From: Pseudoalteromonas apostichopi
GTDB taxonomy: Bacteria; Pseudomonadota; Gammaproteobacteria; Enterobacterales; Alteromonadaceae
Length of the DNA: 64,000 nucleotides
Direction of reading: 5' to 3'
Assembly: GCF_030297135.1 (NCBI RefSeq)
Contig: NZ_AP028066.1
Coordinates: 620,001-684,000, forward strand
Shown: in pieces, positions 1 through 9,445 of the stretch
Layout: each line of letters opens with the position of its first letter
How positions within the stretch are numbered: position 1 is the first letter of the stretch
Notes under the pieces: generated by a model
What the model was told of the DNA's origin: nothing
The model's input: only the letters and a program-made list of their open reading frames with translations
Database searches by the model: none
Program-made: the position numbers and the translations under genes

Positions 1-563
1 ACAAATACTGAGCGTCCTCGACCAAGTGCACAATGCACAACGACACGTCTATCTGCTTTTACTTGATGGTCAATCCAATTAATGGCTTGATGTAATTGGG
101 CACGAGTAGGTACACTGTGATCAAGTACAGGAATATTTAAATAACGAATATTCTCTTGTGTTGAAGACCATTCAAGGCCATCAAATTCGCATGTTACATC
201 TAAAATAGCCGTAATACCCATTTCTTTCATTGAGTCTATATCTGAAGGAAATAACCGACAGGCTAAAAATAAATGTTCATTAATTTGTTGTAGTGGCGGA
301 ACTTTATCGTGCTTTCTCGACCATGCGTTATAAAGTTGTGCTCCCAACAAAAAGGGAATAAATGCCCAACGGATGTAGATGGGTATCACTCCGTTTTCTC
401 GTTTTCTGAAAATACGTGCGATATTAAAAAAGTAAGCGCCGCTAACTAAAAGCAACGACAGAGCAGTCCAATAAAAGAACAGCGCAAAATACACAGTTTC
501 AACCATAATAGCCGCAATTATAAATACAATCGCTAGTGCCAAGTAACTAAAAGCTGCCCACAT
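1..563 (-). CDS. Dual-specificity phosphatase-family membrane protein (3' end outside window)
   Basis: The frame is open from an ATG at 563 to the window edge, about 187 codons, so the C-terminus is missing. AAGGAG lies 7 bases before the ATG. Residues about 1-80 carry two or three hydrophobic segments. After them comes a phosphatase-like domain that ends in view with the signature HCALGRGRS, matching HCxxGxxRS of cysteine phosphatases (Cys nucleophile, Arg phosphate binder). In related marine gammaproteobacteria such a domain can be fused to a diacylglycerol-kinase domain; that part would lie outside the window. The phosphatase fold is seen in the motif; substrate and fusion are inference. 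Confidence 0.7.
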   Translation of the reverse strand, partial: MWAAFSYLALAIVFIIAAIMVETVYFALFFYWTALSLLLVSGAYFFNIARIFRKRENGVIPIYIRWAFIPFLLGAQLYNAWSRKHDKVPPLQQINEHLFLACRLFPSDIDSMKEMGITAILDVTCEFDGLEWSSTQENIRYLNIPVLDHSVPTRAQLHQAINWIDHQVKADRRVVVHCALGRGRSVF

Positions 564-867
564 AATCACTCCTTGTTATTCTAATTGAATAGAACAATGC
601 AAATTTCACTCCAGTTAAATCTACTTGTTAAACACTATTGGCTTTTTAAAATCAATGACTTAGATTCAAACTGAAAACTTACCCTTTAAGTTTAGGACAT
701 TTTTTCACAACTTTTTGAATAACTTACAATTATTTACATACGCAAAATATCATAAATTTTAAGGCTGGCTTTCTCTAATAGTCTAAAATTAAAGTTAAGC
801 ACACTAAACATTTATATTTAGTGAAGCTTATTTTAAAAACTTAAATCAATCCTGAGCCTAATTCGTT
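564..867. promoter_or_regulatory. Divergent intergenic region with a 7-bp inverted repeat
   Basis: This AT-rich gap separates the phosphatase-like gene (leftward) from the anti-sigma gene (rightward) and must hold both promoters. The only clear structure is CACTAAA (802-808) and TTTAGTG (817-823), a perfect 7-bp inverted repeat with an 8-base spacer, about 45 bases before the anti-sigma start. It could be an operator. No ECF sigma gene or other ORF is seen here. Confidence 0.35.
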
Positions 868-1557
868 ATGAAATACGATGACCACACGCTACTTAATTTT
901 CTTGCAGCAGAATACGTTCTAGGCACATTACATGGCCATGCCCGAGATAGATTTAGCCGCTTAATGCGAACCTCACCAAGAGCTCGCTACGCAACCTCAT
1001 TATGGCAAAGGTATATAAAAAATTTAGAAAACGCGATTGAATCTAACCCACCCGATCAACAAGTATGGGATAAAATATCAAAAAGAATTGACCCGATACT
1101 TTTACCGGCAGAAAAGAAAGCAAAAGGCTTTAACTTTGTAATTTTTAATGCTTGGGCTGCTATTGCCTCTGCGGCGTGCGTTGTATTGGTTTTGATTACT
1201 TGGCAACCGCAAGAGTCATTTAGCGATAAAATCAGTCATTCAATGACATTTTATGATTCATCAAATAAGCCTCTTTGGAATTTAGATATAAGCGATCACA
1301 GTATTTTACTTAAAGCGGCTAGTGATATGAGTATACAAACTGATTATGACTACCAGTTATGGATCCGTTTAAAAGGCTACCCCAACGCTATTCCTATTGT
1401 TTTATTACCAAAAACAGATAGCAAAGAAATTGCCCGCAATGCATTATTTAAACCGCAAAATATTGCGTTGCTAGCAATAAGCCGCGAGCCGACTGGCGGT
1501 TCACAATCAGGCTCCCCAAGTGAAATTATTTATACAGCTAAACTTAACGTTAATTAA
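868..1557 (+). CDS. Anti-sigma factor, RskA-like (orphan)
   Basis: A 229-residue single-pass membrane protein. Residues 1-75 look like a cytosolic anti-sigma (zinc-less ASD-type) helix bundle. One transmembrane helix (about 92-110, AWAAIASAACVVLVLI) follows, then an extracytoplasmic RskA-like domain ending in EPTGGSQSGSPSEIIYT, close to the EPxGGSxxGxPxG signature of that domain. The family binds an ECF sigma factor and releases it on an envelope signal. Normally the sigma gene sits directly upstream; here the upstream gene is an unrelated one on the other strand, so the partner must be elsewhere. The ribosome binding site is weak. Confidence 0.75.
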   Translation: MKYDDHTLLNFLAAEYVLGTLHGHARDRFSRLMRTSPRARYATSLWQRYIKNLENAIESNPPDQQVWDKISKRIDPILLPAEKKAKGFNFVIFNAWAAIASAACVVLVLITWQPQESFSDKISHSMTFYDSSNKPLWNLDISDHSILLKAASDMSIQTDYDYQLWIRLKGYPNAIPIVLLPKTDSKEIARNALFKPQNIALLAISREPTGGSQSGSPSEIIYTAKLNVN

Positions 1558-1735
1558 CCATACACAGCCTAAAGATTCATTATTAAAACACGAGCAAAGC
1601 CACTATTTCTAAGACAGATGACCTAGCCGTTAAACCTTTGTACTTGCTATAGTAACAGCCCCTTTTTACTTATCTTAAATAAATGCGGTCATTCGAGCAT
1701 AAGACTTGCCCGCCTGTATTATCTCAGGAATAAAA

Positions 1736-2833
1736 ATGAAAAAGTCGTTGTTGTTTACGCTATTTCTATTGATTTTTAGTTTTACCAGTTATGCCCACCA
1801 GCAAAGCACCGCTTACCTTACTTTAGAACAACAAACGAGTCATACACTTTCATTAACTGGCTCTTGGCAAGCCTCTGTGACTGATCTCGATAAAGCAGTA
1901 AACTTCGATAAAAATCAGGATAATGTAATTGCATGGCATGAAATTACCTCTCAGCAGCAAGCAATTTTTAACTATCTAAATAGCCATTTGATTGTTTTAC
2001 AGCAACAACTAAGCTGCAAGATCGCTTTTGAAGGTGAGCTCAGCGTGAATAACCACTTTAATCAATCGTACATTCATGTGCCATTACAAGTAGATTGCCC
2101 TTCTGATAGTTCAATAACGATTAATTACACTGCCTTGTTTGAATTAGATGAGCATCATCAAGCAATTGCTGCTATTGCTAACTCAAGCCGCGTGTTTACA
2201 GAAAACACGCCAAAACAAGTTATCAACTTTAAAGAGCAAAGCTTTATCACAACATTTGTTGAATATGTACAGCAAGGCATATTACATATTTGGATGGGCA
2301 CAGATCATATTTTGTTTTTAATCGCTCTATTGCTTGGCTGTGTATTGGTGCGTAAGCAAGGTGAGTGGCAACGTGTCGAGTCAAAAAAACAAATCCTTGT
2401 CGATACAGCGTGGATCATCACTGCATTTACGCTTGCTCACTCAATGACCCTCACAGCAACTGCAATGAATATCATATCGCCAAACACACGTTGGGTAGAA
2501 TTAGGTATCGCGCTTTCAGTTTTATTTGCTGCCGTTAATAACATCTGGCCGATGATTGTACGTTTAGGTTGGATCACCTTCTGCTTTGGTCTATTGCATG
2601 GTATGGGATTTGCGAGTGTATTAGGTGAGCTTGGCTTATCGAATGAATACCAGCTAATGAGTATTTTAGCGTTTAATTTAGGGGTTGAGATAGGTCAACT
2701 CGTTATTTTAGCCATTTGTTTACCGCTACTAATGCTACTTAGAAATAATCCCTGGTATAAAAAAGCCATTATGCCAGCAGGATCAGTGCTAATTGCAATT
2801 ATGGCAATCCAATGGTCTATAGAGCGCTTTTAA
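1736..2833 (+). CDS. HupE/UreJ family membrane protein
   Basis: I start it at ATG 1736 (CAGGAA just upstream), which gives a clean signal peptide ending at SYA-HQQ and 365 residues; the frame is open further upstream but lacks a good site. The N-terminal about 160 residues are extracytoplasmic. The C-terminal half has about six membrane helices and begins with the signature HIWMGTDHILFLIALLLG typical of the HupE/UreJ_2 family, with further His-rich helices (FTLAHSMTL, FGLLHGMGFA). Classical HupE/UreJ proteins carry nickel or cobalt; this subfamily's substrate is not established, and no hydrogenase or urease gene is nearby. Confidence 0.8.
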   Translation: MKKSLLFTLFLLIFSFTSYAHQQSTAYLTLEQQTSHTLSLTGSWQASVTDLDKAVNFDKNQDNVIAWHEITSQQQAIFNYLNSHLIVLQQQLSCKIAFEGELSVNNHFNQSYIHVPLQVDCPSDSSITINYTALFELDEHHQAIAAIANSSRVFTENTPKQVINFKEQSFITTFVEYVQQGILHIWMGTDHILFLIALLLGCVLVRKQGEWQRVESKKQILVDTAWIITAFTLAHSMTLTATAMNIISPNTRWVELGIALSVLFAAVNNIWPMIVRLGWITFCFGLLHGMGFASVLGELGLSNEYQLMSILAFNLGVEIGQLVILAICLPLLMLLRNNPWYKKAIMPAGSVLIAIMAIQWSIERF

Positions 2834-2843
2834 TGAGCGCTCT
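2821..2843. terminator. Hairpin between convergent hupE-like and tetR genes
   Basis: AGAGCGCT (2821-2828) and AGCGCTCT (2836-2843) form a perfect 8-bp stem with a 7-base loop that contains the upstream gene's TAA. It reaches the stop codon of the facing tetR gene. No T-run follows on either strand, so intrinsic termination is plausible but unproven. Confidence 0.5.
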
Positions 2844-3459
2844 ATTCAAATGGTAACAATAGAGTTTTCATTGCGGGGCGAAGAGCTTTTAGTAACTCAT
2901 CAGTATCGAGGTCAGGGTTGAGCATTTTACGCAGTAAAAGGCCGCCCATCACAGAAAACATAACTTCAATACGAGCATTCACTTCATCAAGTGCCGTCCC
3001 TTGTAAAGGTCCTCTGTCACCAACTAATAAGTCACGCATAGAATCACGAGCATGGCTATCTGACTCACGTAATAAGTTAGCCACTTTTTCATTGCGTGCA
3101 GCTTCTGCGAGCATTTCTAAATCAAGAGCACCTTGATTTAAATCGGTATGGCGTTCAACGCCTCTACCCAGGCCATCAAGCAATACAGTGACACGATCGC
3201 CGGGTTTATCTGCAAATTCTTTAAAAATTGAGAACATTTCTTCCATGTCACGTTCGACAATTGATTCTATAATTGCCTCTTTGCTGGCGAAGTAATTATA
3301 GATATGGCCAGCGCTCATGCCTGCGGTTTTAGAAATTTCCGCCATTCCTGCGCCATGGTAGCCCTTACGTCGAAAACAATCAGCCGCGGCACAGAGCACT
3401 TGATTACGTCTTGCTTCGGCAAGAGCAGGGTCATTGTGTCTTTTCGTTTTTTGCGTCAT
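2842..3459 (-). CDS. TetR/AcrR-family regulator of the adjacent RND operon
   Basis: 205 residues with a typical TetR N-terminal helix-turn-helix (about residues 16-62: NQVLCAAADCFRRKGYHGAGMAEISKTAGMSAG..IYNYFASKEAI, with the usual YNYFASKE recognition-helix end), followed by an all-helical ligand-binding domain. It lies on the same strand, 128 bp after the outer-membrane channel gene of the RND operon, so it may be the last gene of that operon or be transcribed alone. The likely target is the near-perfect palindrome before the adaptor gene (9311-9338). That makes it an AcrR-like autoregulating repressor by inference; the inducing ligand is unknown. Confidence 0.85.
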   Translation of the reverse strand: MTQKTKRHNDPALAEARRNQVLCAAADCFRRKGYHGAGMAEISKTAGMSAGHIYNYFASKEAIIESIVERDMEEMFSIFKEFADKPGDRVTVLLDGLGRGVERHTDLNQGALDLEMLAEAARNEKVANLLRESDSHARDSMRDLLVGDRGPLQGTALDEVNARIEVMFSVMGGLLLRKMLNPDLDTDELLKALRPAMKTLLLPFE

Positions 3460-3587
3460 GGTTTCTCCAAGCTTTACTGACTACAGTTAACTTTAATTTA
3501 AACAAGGTTTACAGGATCTTAATCTTTGCGGAGAGTCAAAACAACTAAGAACCTGCAAAACCTTAAATAAATTATGCTTTTGCAGAT

Positions 3588-4991
3588 TTATTGCACAGCT
3601 TTTTGTGCATTCCAGCCGCCACCGAGTGCTTTATACAAATGAATTTGGCTCGCCAGATACGCTTGCTTACCTAATATTAACTGTTGCCCAGCACTGTACC
3701 AATTTCGTTGTGCGTCCAATACTTGCAAGTAACTGTCTGCGCCCTTTTGAAAACGAGCATCCGATAAAGTAAAAGATAGCTCATTACTTTGATACAAGTC
3801 ATTGAGGGCATCTAACTGATGCATATAACCTTCACGATCAGCAAGGGCATCAGAGACTTCTTTGAATGCTTGCTGTATGGTTTGCTCATAGCTGGTTAGT
3901 GCTATTTCTTGCTGAGATTGTGCAACATCAAGGTTGGCTTGGTTGCGGCCCATGTTAAAAATAGGCAAATTGATAGATGGTACAAAACTCCATGTGCCTG
4001 AACCTGAATCAAAAAGATTACTTAAGTCAGCAGAAGCCGTACCCGCATTCGCGGTTAAACTGATGCTTGGATAGAATGCCGCTTTTGCCACCCCAATATT
4101 TGCATTGGCTGCAAGTAAATCATGCTCAGCAGCCTTAATATCTGGTCGTTGAGTAAGCAGTTCTGACGGCAAACCAACCGGCACATCTGGTAAGCTCAGT
4201 ACATCATCTATACTTTCAGTTGGTAATAAATCCGCAGTGACGGTTTTACCCACTAAAAAGTCGAGCGCATTTTTATCGCGCTTTAACAAGCGCTGATAAT
4301 TCGCAATATCGACCTTAGCCGTTGCCACAGTACTCTCAAGTTGTGATAGCGTTAACTGAGAAGCAGCGCCAAGAGCAAATGTTTTACGAGTTAGCTCTAA
4401 AGACTCTTGCTGAGACTTTAAAGTCTCGTTGGCGAGCGCCAATAGCTCTTTGTCCGTCGCATAGTTAAGCCATGCATTCACTAATTCTGAAATCAAACTA
4501 ATGCGCACACTGGTTAAACTATATTCAGCTGCATAGAGGTTTTGTAAAGCTTGTTCAGATTGGTTACGTACTTTACCCCAAAGGTCAATTTCATAAGCAG
4601 TTAAGCCAACTGTAGCTGAATAATTTTCAGAAATAGTTGCTTGGCCAGTACCAGATAAATCAGCAGGAAGACGCTGACGCGTACCCGACGCATTTAGATC
4701 AATGCTTGGGTATAACGCTGAATCTTCAATCTGGTACATTGATCTTACCTGCTGCACATTTAGTGCAGCAGTTTTGATGTCTTTGTTGTTTTCAAGTGTT
4801 AGCGCAATCAACTGTTGAAGTTGCGTATTACTGAAAAATGACTGCCAATTTAGTGCATTGATATCACCTGCTGTACCTTGGATATCATAGTTTTGTGCAA
4901 CGGGTAATTCACGTTGCTCCATATCTGGCGCCATATTACAGGCAGATAACATAAGTGCAGCAACAGACACTGAGATAAGTTTTACTTTCAT
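3588..4991 (-). CDS. RND efflux outer membrane channel (OprM/TolC-like lipoprotein)
   Basis: 467 residues with a lipoprotein signal (MKVKLISVSVAALMLSAC, lipobox LSAC). It has the duplicated OEP coiled-coil/beta architecture of the NodT/OprM family: repeated helical stretches, and ADREGYMHQLDAL..SFTLSDARFQKGADSYLQVLDAQR near the end, the family's usual C-terminal repeat. Its ATG overlaps the pump stop codon by one base (TAATG), so translation is coupled. It forms the outer-membrane duct of the tripartite pump encoded with the two genes upstream. Length is usual for the family. Confidence 0.93.
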   Translation of the reverse strand: MKVKLISVSVAALMLSACNMAPDMEQRELPVAQNYDIQGTAGDINALNWQSFFSNTQLQQLIALTLENNKDIKTAALNVQQVRSMYQIEDSALYPSIDLNASGTRQRLPADLSGTGQATISENYSATVGLTAYEIDLWGKVRNQSEQALQNLYAAEYSLTSVRISLISELVNAWLNYATDKELLALANETLKSQQESLELTRKTFALGAASQLTLSQLESTVATAKVDIANYQRLLKRDKNALDFLVGKTVTADLLPTESIDDVLSLPDVPVGLPSELLTQRPDIKAAEHDLLAANANIGVAKAAFYPSISLTANAGTASADLSNLFDSGSGTWSFVPSINLPIFNMGRNQANLDVAQSQQEIALTSYEQTIQQAFKEVSDALADREGYMHQLDALNDLYQSNELSFTLSDARFQKGADSYLQVLDAQRNWYSAGQQLILGKQAYLASQIHLYKALGGGWNAQKAVQ

Positions 4992-7900
4992 TATGCCTGC
5001 TCCTCATTGTTTGACTTTGTTTTGCCTGGGAATACACGACGCACTAGTACAAAAAACAATGGCACAAACAACACAACTATGGTCGATGACGCGAGTGTAC
5101 CGCCAATAACAGCAATACCTAGCGCATTTTGTGCACCTGAACCTGCACTTGATGCAATTGCAAGAGGTAGTACACCGCACACAAATGCCATTGATGTCAT
5201 AAAGATTGGACGTAAACGCAGGCGAATGGCTGCCACTGCTGCATCGACAAGCTTCATACCTTCATCCATTTTATGAATAGCAAACTCTACAATCAAGATG
5301 GCATTTTTTGATGCAAGACCAATAGTGGTTAATAGACCAACTTGTAGATAAATATCATTTGATAAGTTAAATACAAATGAGGCAATCGAAGCACCAAATA
5401 CCCCTAGCGGTACAATCAGCATAACCGCCGCAGGGACTGACCAGCTCTCGTATAACGCCGCTAGACATAAGAATACAACCAGCAATGAAAGTGCATAAAG
5501 TAATGGTGCTTGACCACCACTTAAACGTTCTTCATATGAAATACCTGTCCATTCGAACGACACACCAGGCGGTAACTTCTTAACCATTTTTTCAACTTCC
5601 GTCATCGCTTGGCCAGTACTGTAACCCGGCGATGCAGCACCTTGGATTTCCATCGCAGAGAAGCCATTATAGCGCTCAAGACGCGGTGAGCCATAAGTCC
5701 AATATGAATGAGCAAACGCAGTAAATGGTACCATGTCACCATTTGCATTACGTACATACCACTTGTCTAAGTCTTCTGGCACCATGCGCGATTCAGGTGT
5801 GCCTTGTAGGTACACTTTTTTCACGCGACCACGGTCAATAAAGTCATTTACATAGCGACTACCCCAGGCCGTCGATAACGTGTTATTAATGTCTGCTTGA
5901 GTAAGACCTAACGCTTCTGCTTTCGCTAAATCTATATCAAGCTCAAGCTCTGGTTTATCTTCTTGACCATTAGGACGTACACCTGATAGCACTGGGTTTT
6001 GCGCAGCCATACCTAAAAACATATTTCGTGCTTCAAGTAATTTCTCGTGACCTAAGCCAACTCGGTCTTGAAGGTATAATGTAAAACCATTTGCAGTGCC
6101 AAGCTCGACAACAGCTGGTGGTGGAAAAGCAAACACGAATGCTTCTTTAATCGTTGAGAAGTACCCCATGGCTTTACCAGCAACCGCCCCCACTGATAGA
6201 TCTGGGCGCTGACGCTCATCCCAATGTTTTAAACCAACAAAACCGATTGCCGCGTTTTGACCCGAACCTGCAAAGCTAAAACCTGTTACTGTAAAGATAG
6301 ATTTAACCGCTTCTGATTGATCTTCTAAGAAGTGGTGTTCCATCTTTTCAACAACTTTTAAGGTTTGCTCTTTTGTCGCACCTGCAGGTAGGCTTACTTG
6401 GTTAAACAAAATACCTTGGTCTTCATCTGGTAAGAATGCCGATGGTAATTGTGAGAAAATAAACACCATGCCACCCACGATTAAACCGTAAATAAGTAAA
6501 TAGCGTTTACTGTGTTTGATCATGCGAGACACAAAACCTTGCGCACCCGAGTTTGTTTTATCAAAACCACGGTTAAAACCAAGGAAGAAACGACCAATAA
6601 ATGATTTATTATTGTGAACATGGCTTGGTTTTAAGATGGTCGCACAAAGCGCTGGCGTTAAAATCAATGCAACCAGTACTGATAAGCTCATCGCTGTGAC
6701 CAAGGTAATTGAGAACTGACGATAAATAACACCGGTTGAGCCTGGGAAGAACGCCATAGGCACAAATACTGCTGAGAGCACCATCGCAATACCAACAAGC
6801 GCACCTTTGATTTCGTCCATTGATTTACGTGTTGCTTCAAGTGGAGACAAGTTCTCTTCGGTCATTACACGTTCAACGTTTTCAACGACGACGATTGCAT
6901 CATCAACCAGTAGACCAATAGCAAGCACCATAGCAAACATAGTTAAGGTATTAATAGAGAAGCCAAAAACCTGTAAGATAGCAAAAGTACCTAGCAATAC
7001 CACAGGCACTGCAATAGTAGGAATAAGTGTTGCTCTGAAGTTCTGTAAGAATAAGTACATTACCAAGAACACCAGCACAACAGCTTCAATCAGCGTACTG
7101 ACTACTTTCTCAATTGAAAGTGATACGAATGGCGTTGTATCGTAGGGAACAACCGTTTTTAAGCCTTCAGGGAAGAAAGGCTCAAGCTCTGCAAGTGCTG
7201 CTTTTACGCCATCTGCTGTATCAAGTGCATTAGCACCGCTGGCAAGCTTAACACCTAAGCCTGATGCTGGTTTACCGTTAAAACGAGCTACAACACCGTA
7301 GTTTTCACCACCTAGTTCAACATTTGCAACGTCACTTAAACGAACAACTGAACCATCAGTATTAGTTTTTACAAAGATATTTCTAAATTGCTCAGGTGTT
7401 TGTAAACGGCTTTGTGCAGTCACTGTCGCATTAAGTTGCTGGCCACTCACTGCTGGCAATGCACCCAGTTGACCTGCCGAAACCTGTGCATTTTGGGCAC
7501 TGATTGCTGCACTAATATCAGCAGGAGTTAACGAGTACTTGAGTAATTTAGCTGGGTCTAACCAAATACGCATTGCATACTGAGAACCAAACAGCTGTAC
7601 TTCCCCGACACCGTTAACCCGAGAGATAATATCAAGCACATTTGATGAAACATAATCACCGATATCGATGTTGTTCATACTACCGTCTTCAGAAACAAAT
7701 CCTACAACCATTAGGAAGTTACGTGCTGATTTTGCAACCGAGACACCTTGACGTTGAACTTCTTCTGGTAATAACGGTGTTGCCAACGACAGCTTGTTTT
7801 GTACTTGAACCTGTGCGATATCTGGGTCTGTATCCGCAGTAAAGGTTAACGTTAGAGTAGCTGAGCCATTAGATTCTGACGTTGACGACATGTAGAGCAA

Positions 7901-8122
7901 GCCATCTAGCCCTTTCATTTTTTGTTCAATAACCTGTGTAACCGTATCTTCTAGAGTACGGGCCGACGCACCAGGGTATGAGGCTTGAATACTAATTGCA
8001 GGCGGTGCAATTGATGGATATTGCGCAACTGGCAAACTTCTAATTGCTAAGATACCTGCCAGCATAACTACGATAGCAAGTACCCATGCAAATATGGGCC
8101 GATCAATAAAAAATCGTGACAT
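4991..8122 (-). CDS. RND multidrug efflux pump, AcrB/HAE1 family
   Basis: 1043 residues, the usual AcrB size. The N-terminus is MSRFFIDRPIFAWVLAIVVMLAGILAI. There are twelve membrane helices in two halves with large periplasmic loops. TM4 carries the proton-relay pair in LVDDAIVVVENVER (about residue 405) and the second half carries LASKNAILIVEFA with the conserved Lys. Sequence is closest to AcrB/MexB types (PVAQYPSIAPPAI). It is a proton-driven drug exporter working with the adaptor (12 bp upstream) and the channel (1-base overlap downstream). Expected substrates are hydrophobic toxicants, antibiotics or bile-like compounds; the sequence alone does not say which. Confidence 0.95.
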   Translation of the reverse strand: MSRFFIDRPIFAWVLAIVVMLAGILAIRSLPVAQYPSIAPPAISIQASYPGASARTLEDTVTQVIEQKMKGLDGLLYMSSTSESNGSATLTLTFTADTDPDIAQVQVQNKLSLATPLLPEEVQRQGVSVAKSARNFLMVVGFVSEDGSMNNIDIGDYVSSNVLDIISRVNGVGEVQLFGSQYAMRIWLDPAKLLKYSLTPADISAAISAQNAQVSAGQLGALPAVSGQQLNATVTAQSRLQTPEQFRNIFVKTNTDGSVVRLSDVANVELGGENYGVVARFNGKPASGLGVKLASGANALDTADGVKAALAELEPFFPEGLKTVVPYDTTPFVSLSIEKVVSTLIEAVVLVFLVMYLFLQNFRATLIPTIAVPVVLLGTFAILQVFGFSINTLTMFAMVLAIGLLVDDAIVVVENVERVMTEENLSPLEATRKSMDEIKGALVGIAMVLSAVFVPMAFFPGSTGVIYRQFSITLVTAMSLSVLVALILTPALCATILKPSHVHNNKSFIGRFFLGFNRGFDKTNSGAQGFVSRMIKHSKRYLLIYGLIVGGMVFIFSQLPSAFLPDEDQGILFNQVSLPAGATKEQTLKVVEKMEHHFLEDQSEAVKSIFTVTGFSFAGSGQNAAIGFVGLKHWDERQRPDLSVGAVAGKAMGYFSTIKEAFVFAFPPPAVVELGTANGFTLYLQDRVGLGHEKLLEARNMFLGMAAQNPVLSGVRPNGQEDKPELELDIDLAKAEALGLTQADINNTLSTAWGSRYVNDFIDRGRVKKVYLQGTPESRMVPEDLDKWYVRNANGDMVPFTAFAHSYWTYGSPRLERYNGFSAMEIQGAASPGYSTGQAMTEVEKMVKKLPPGVSFEWTGISYEERLSGGQAPLLYALSLLVVFLCLAALYESWSVPAAVMLIVPLGVFGASIASFVFNLSNDIYLQVGLLTTIGLASKNAILIVEFAIHKMDEGMKLVDAAVAAIRLRLRPIFMTSMAFVCGVLPLAIASSAGSGAQNALGIAVIGGTLASSTIVVLFVPLFFVLVRRVFPGKTKSNNEEQA

Positions 8123-8134
8123 TAAGTTTCTCCG

Positions 8135-9298
8135 TTACTGGCTGTTAGCTGCTGATTCTGCAGGCATTGCATTGACTGGTGCACCTGGGCGGATTTTCTG
8201 TAAACCTTCAACAATCAACTTATCGCCATTGTTTAGGCCGTCTGTCACTAACCAGTTTGAACCAACAGTACGATCAGTTTTAAGCACGCGTGCTTCTACG
8301 GTGTTGTCTTTGCTTACAACCATCGCAGTAGGCTCACCTTTGGTGTTTCTGCTAACACCGCGCTGCGGTGCTAAAATCGCATCATTTTTGACACCTTCAA
8401 CAATCACTGCGCGAACATACATACCAGGCAGAAGTAATTTTTCAGGATTAGGAAATTCAGCACGTAAGGTGACTGAACCAGTGCTTGGGTCAACCGTTAC
8501 TTCTGAGAATTGTAACGTGCCTTTATGTTGATAAGTGCTGCCATCTTCCATCTTTAATTCAACTTTTGAATGTAAAGCAGCATCTTTATCAAGCTCACCG
8601 GCAGCGATCGCTTTTTTCAAACGTGTTAATTCACTGCTCGATTGAGTTAAATCAACATAGATAGGATCTAGCTGAGTAATTGTTGCTAACGCAGTTGCTT
8701 GATTAGCGCTAACTAGGGCACCTGCTGTTACATCAGATTTGCCAATTTGGCCGCTAATTGGTGCTAATACTTTGCTATAGTTCAAGTTAATTTCAGCTGT
8801 TTTAAGCTGCGCCTGAGCTGTTAGTAAGTCTGCTTTTGCACCTTTATATGCAGCATCTGCTTCATCATAATCTTGTTGGCTTACAGCTTTGATACTCAAC
8901 AACTCTTTGTAACGTTCAGCTTTTGCTTTGGCATTAGCAATACTTGCTTGAGCTTTAGTAATAGCAGCTTTACTGGTAGCTACTTCAGCTTCAAATGTAG
9001 ACGGATCAATTTGATATAAGGCTTGGCCCTTTTCAACTTCAGCACCTTCAACGAACATACGCGACTGGATAATACCGTTAACCTGCGGACGAATTTGCGC
9101 GATACGTGAAGCAGCAACACGACCTGGTAATTCTTTAGTTAGCGTAAGAGGTTTGCTTTGCATCTCAATAACGCCAACAGGTACAGCTTGAGCTGCCTGC
9201 GTTTGCCCTTGAGCCGATTCTGATTGGCCGCAGCCTGATAATAAAACAGCACCAGCCAAAGCTGACACTGCAAAAAATGGAATGCGAGAGCGCTGCAT
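8135..9298 (-). CDS. RND efflux periplasmic adaptor (AcrA/MexA-like)
   Basis: 387-residue lipoprotein: signal MQRSRIPFFAVSALAGAVLLSGC with lipobox LSGC. It has a lipoyl-type half-domain (about 55-90, RVAASRIAQIRPQVNGIIQSRMFVEGAEVEKGQALYQID), a coiled-coil hairpin (about 100-165), the second lipoyl half (APISGQIGKSDVTAGALV) and a membrane-proximal beta domain ending in the GLQKIRPGAPV motif of AcrA proteins. It bridges pump and outer-membrane channel. AAGGAAA sits 6 bases before the ATG. It is first in the operon and the TetR-type palindrome lies only 13 bases upstream of its start. Confidence 0.95.
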   Translation of the reverse strand: MQRSRIPFFAVSALAGAVLLSGCGQSESAQGQTQAAQAVPVGVIEMQSKPLTLTKELPGRVAASRIAQIRPQVNGIIQSRMFVEGAEVEKGQALYQIDPSTFEAEVATSKAAITKAQASIANAKAKAERYKELLSIKAVSQQDYDEADAAYKGAKADLLTAQAQLKTAEINLNYSKVLAPISGQIGKSDVTAGALVSANQATALATITQLDPIYVDLTQSSSELTRLKKAIAAGELDKDAALHSKVELKMEDGSTYQHKGTLQFSEVTVDPSTGSVTLRAEFPNPEKLLLPGMYVRAVIVEGVKNDAILAPQRGVSRNTKGEPTAMVVSKDNTVEARVLKTDRTVGSNWLVTDGLNNGDKLIVEGLQKIRPGAPVNAMPAESAANSQ

Positions 9299-9310
9299 GT
9301 GTATTTCCTT

Positions 9311-9338
9311 AGTTTAGAGTGAACGATCATTCTAAACT
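9311..9338. promoter_or_regulatory. TetR-type operator before the RND operon
   Basis: A 28-bp near-perfect palindrome: left half AGTTTAGAGTGAAC, right half GATCATTCTAAACT; only two of 14 base pairs mismatch. The centre GAACGATC resembles known AcrR/SmeT-class TetR operators. It sits just upstream of the adaptor gene's ribosome binding site, where a bound repressor would block transcription. The tetR gene at the operon's end is the obvious candidate binder (inference). Confidence 0.75.
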
Positions 9339-9445
9339 AAAAAAGGCACAGATCAACCATATTTAAATAACTTTACATTAAATAAATAACTTGCTGTAAA
9401 GCATGTTTTGTTCAAAAGAAATAAAACGAATAGAAGGTTTGATAA

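Noticed and set aside
1706..1735. N-terminal extension of the HupE-like protein
   Set aside because: Would bury the signal peptide; ATG 1736 has the better ribosome binding site.
6807..7145. Plus-strand frame inside the RND pump
   Set aside because: Ser/Thr-rich shadow; the opposite strand is the conserved pump gene.
8094..8531. 145-codon plus-strand frame opposite the adaptor gene
   Set aside because: Antisense shadow of a strongly conserved adaptor and pump start; low-complexity composition, no ribosome binding site.
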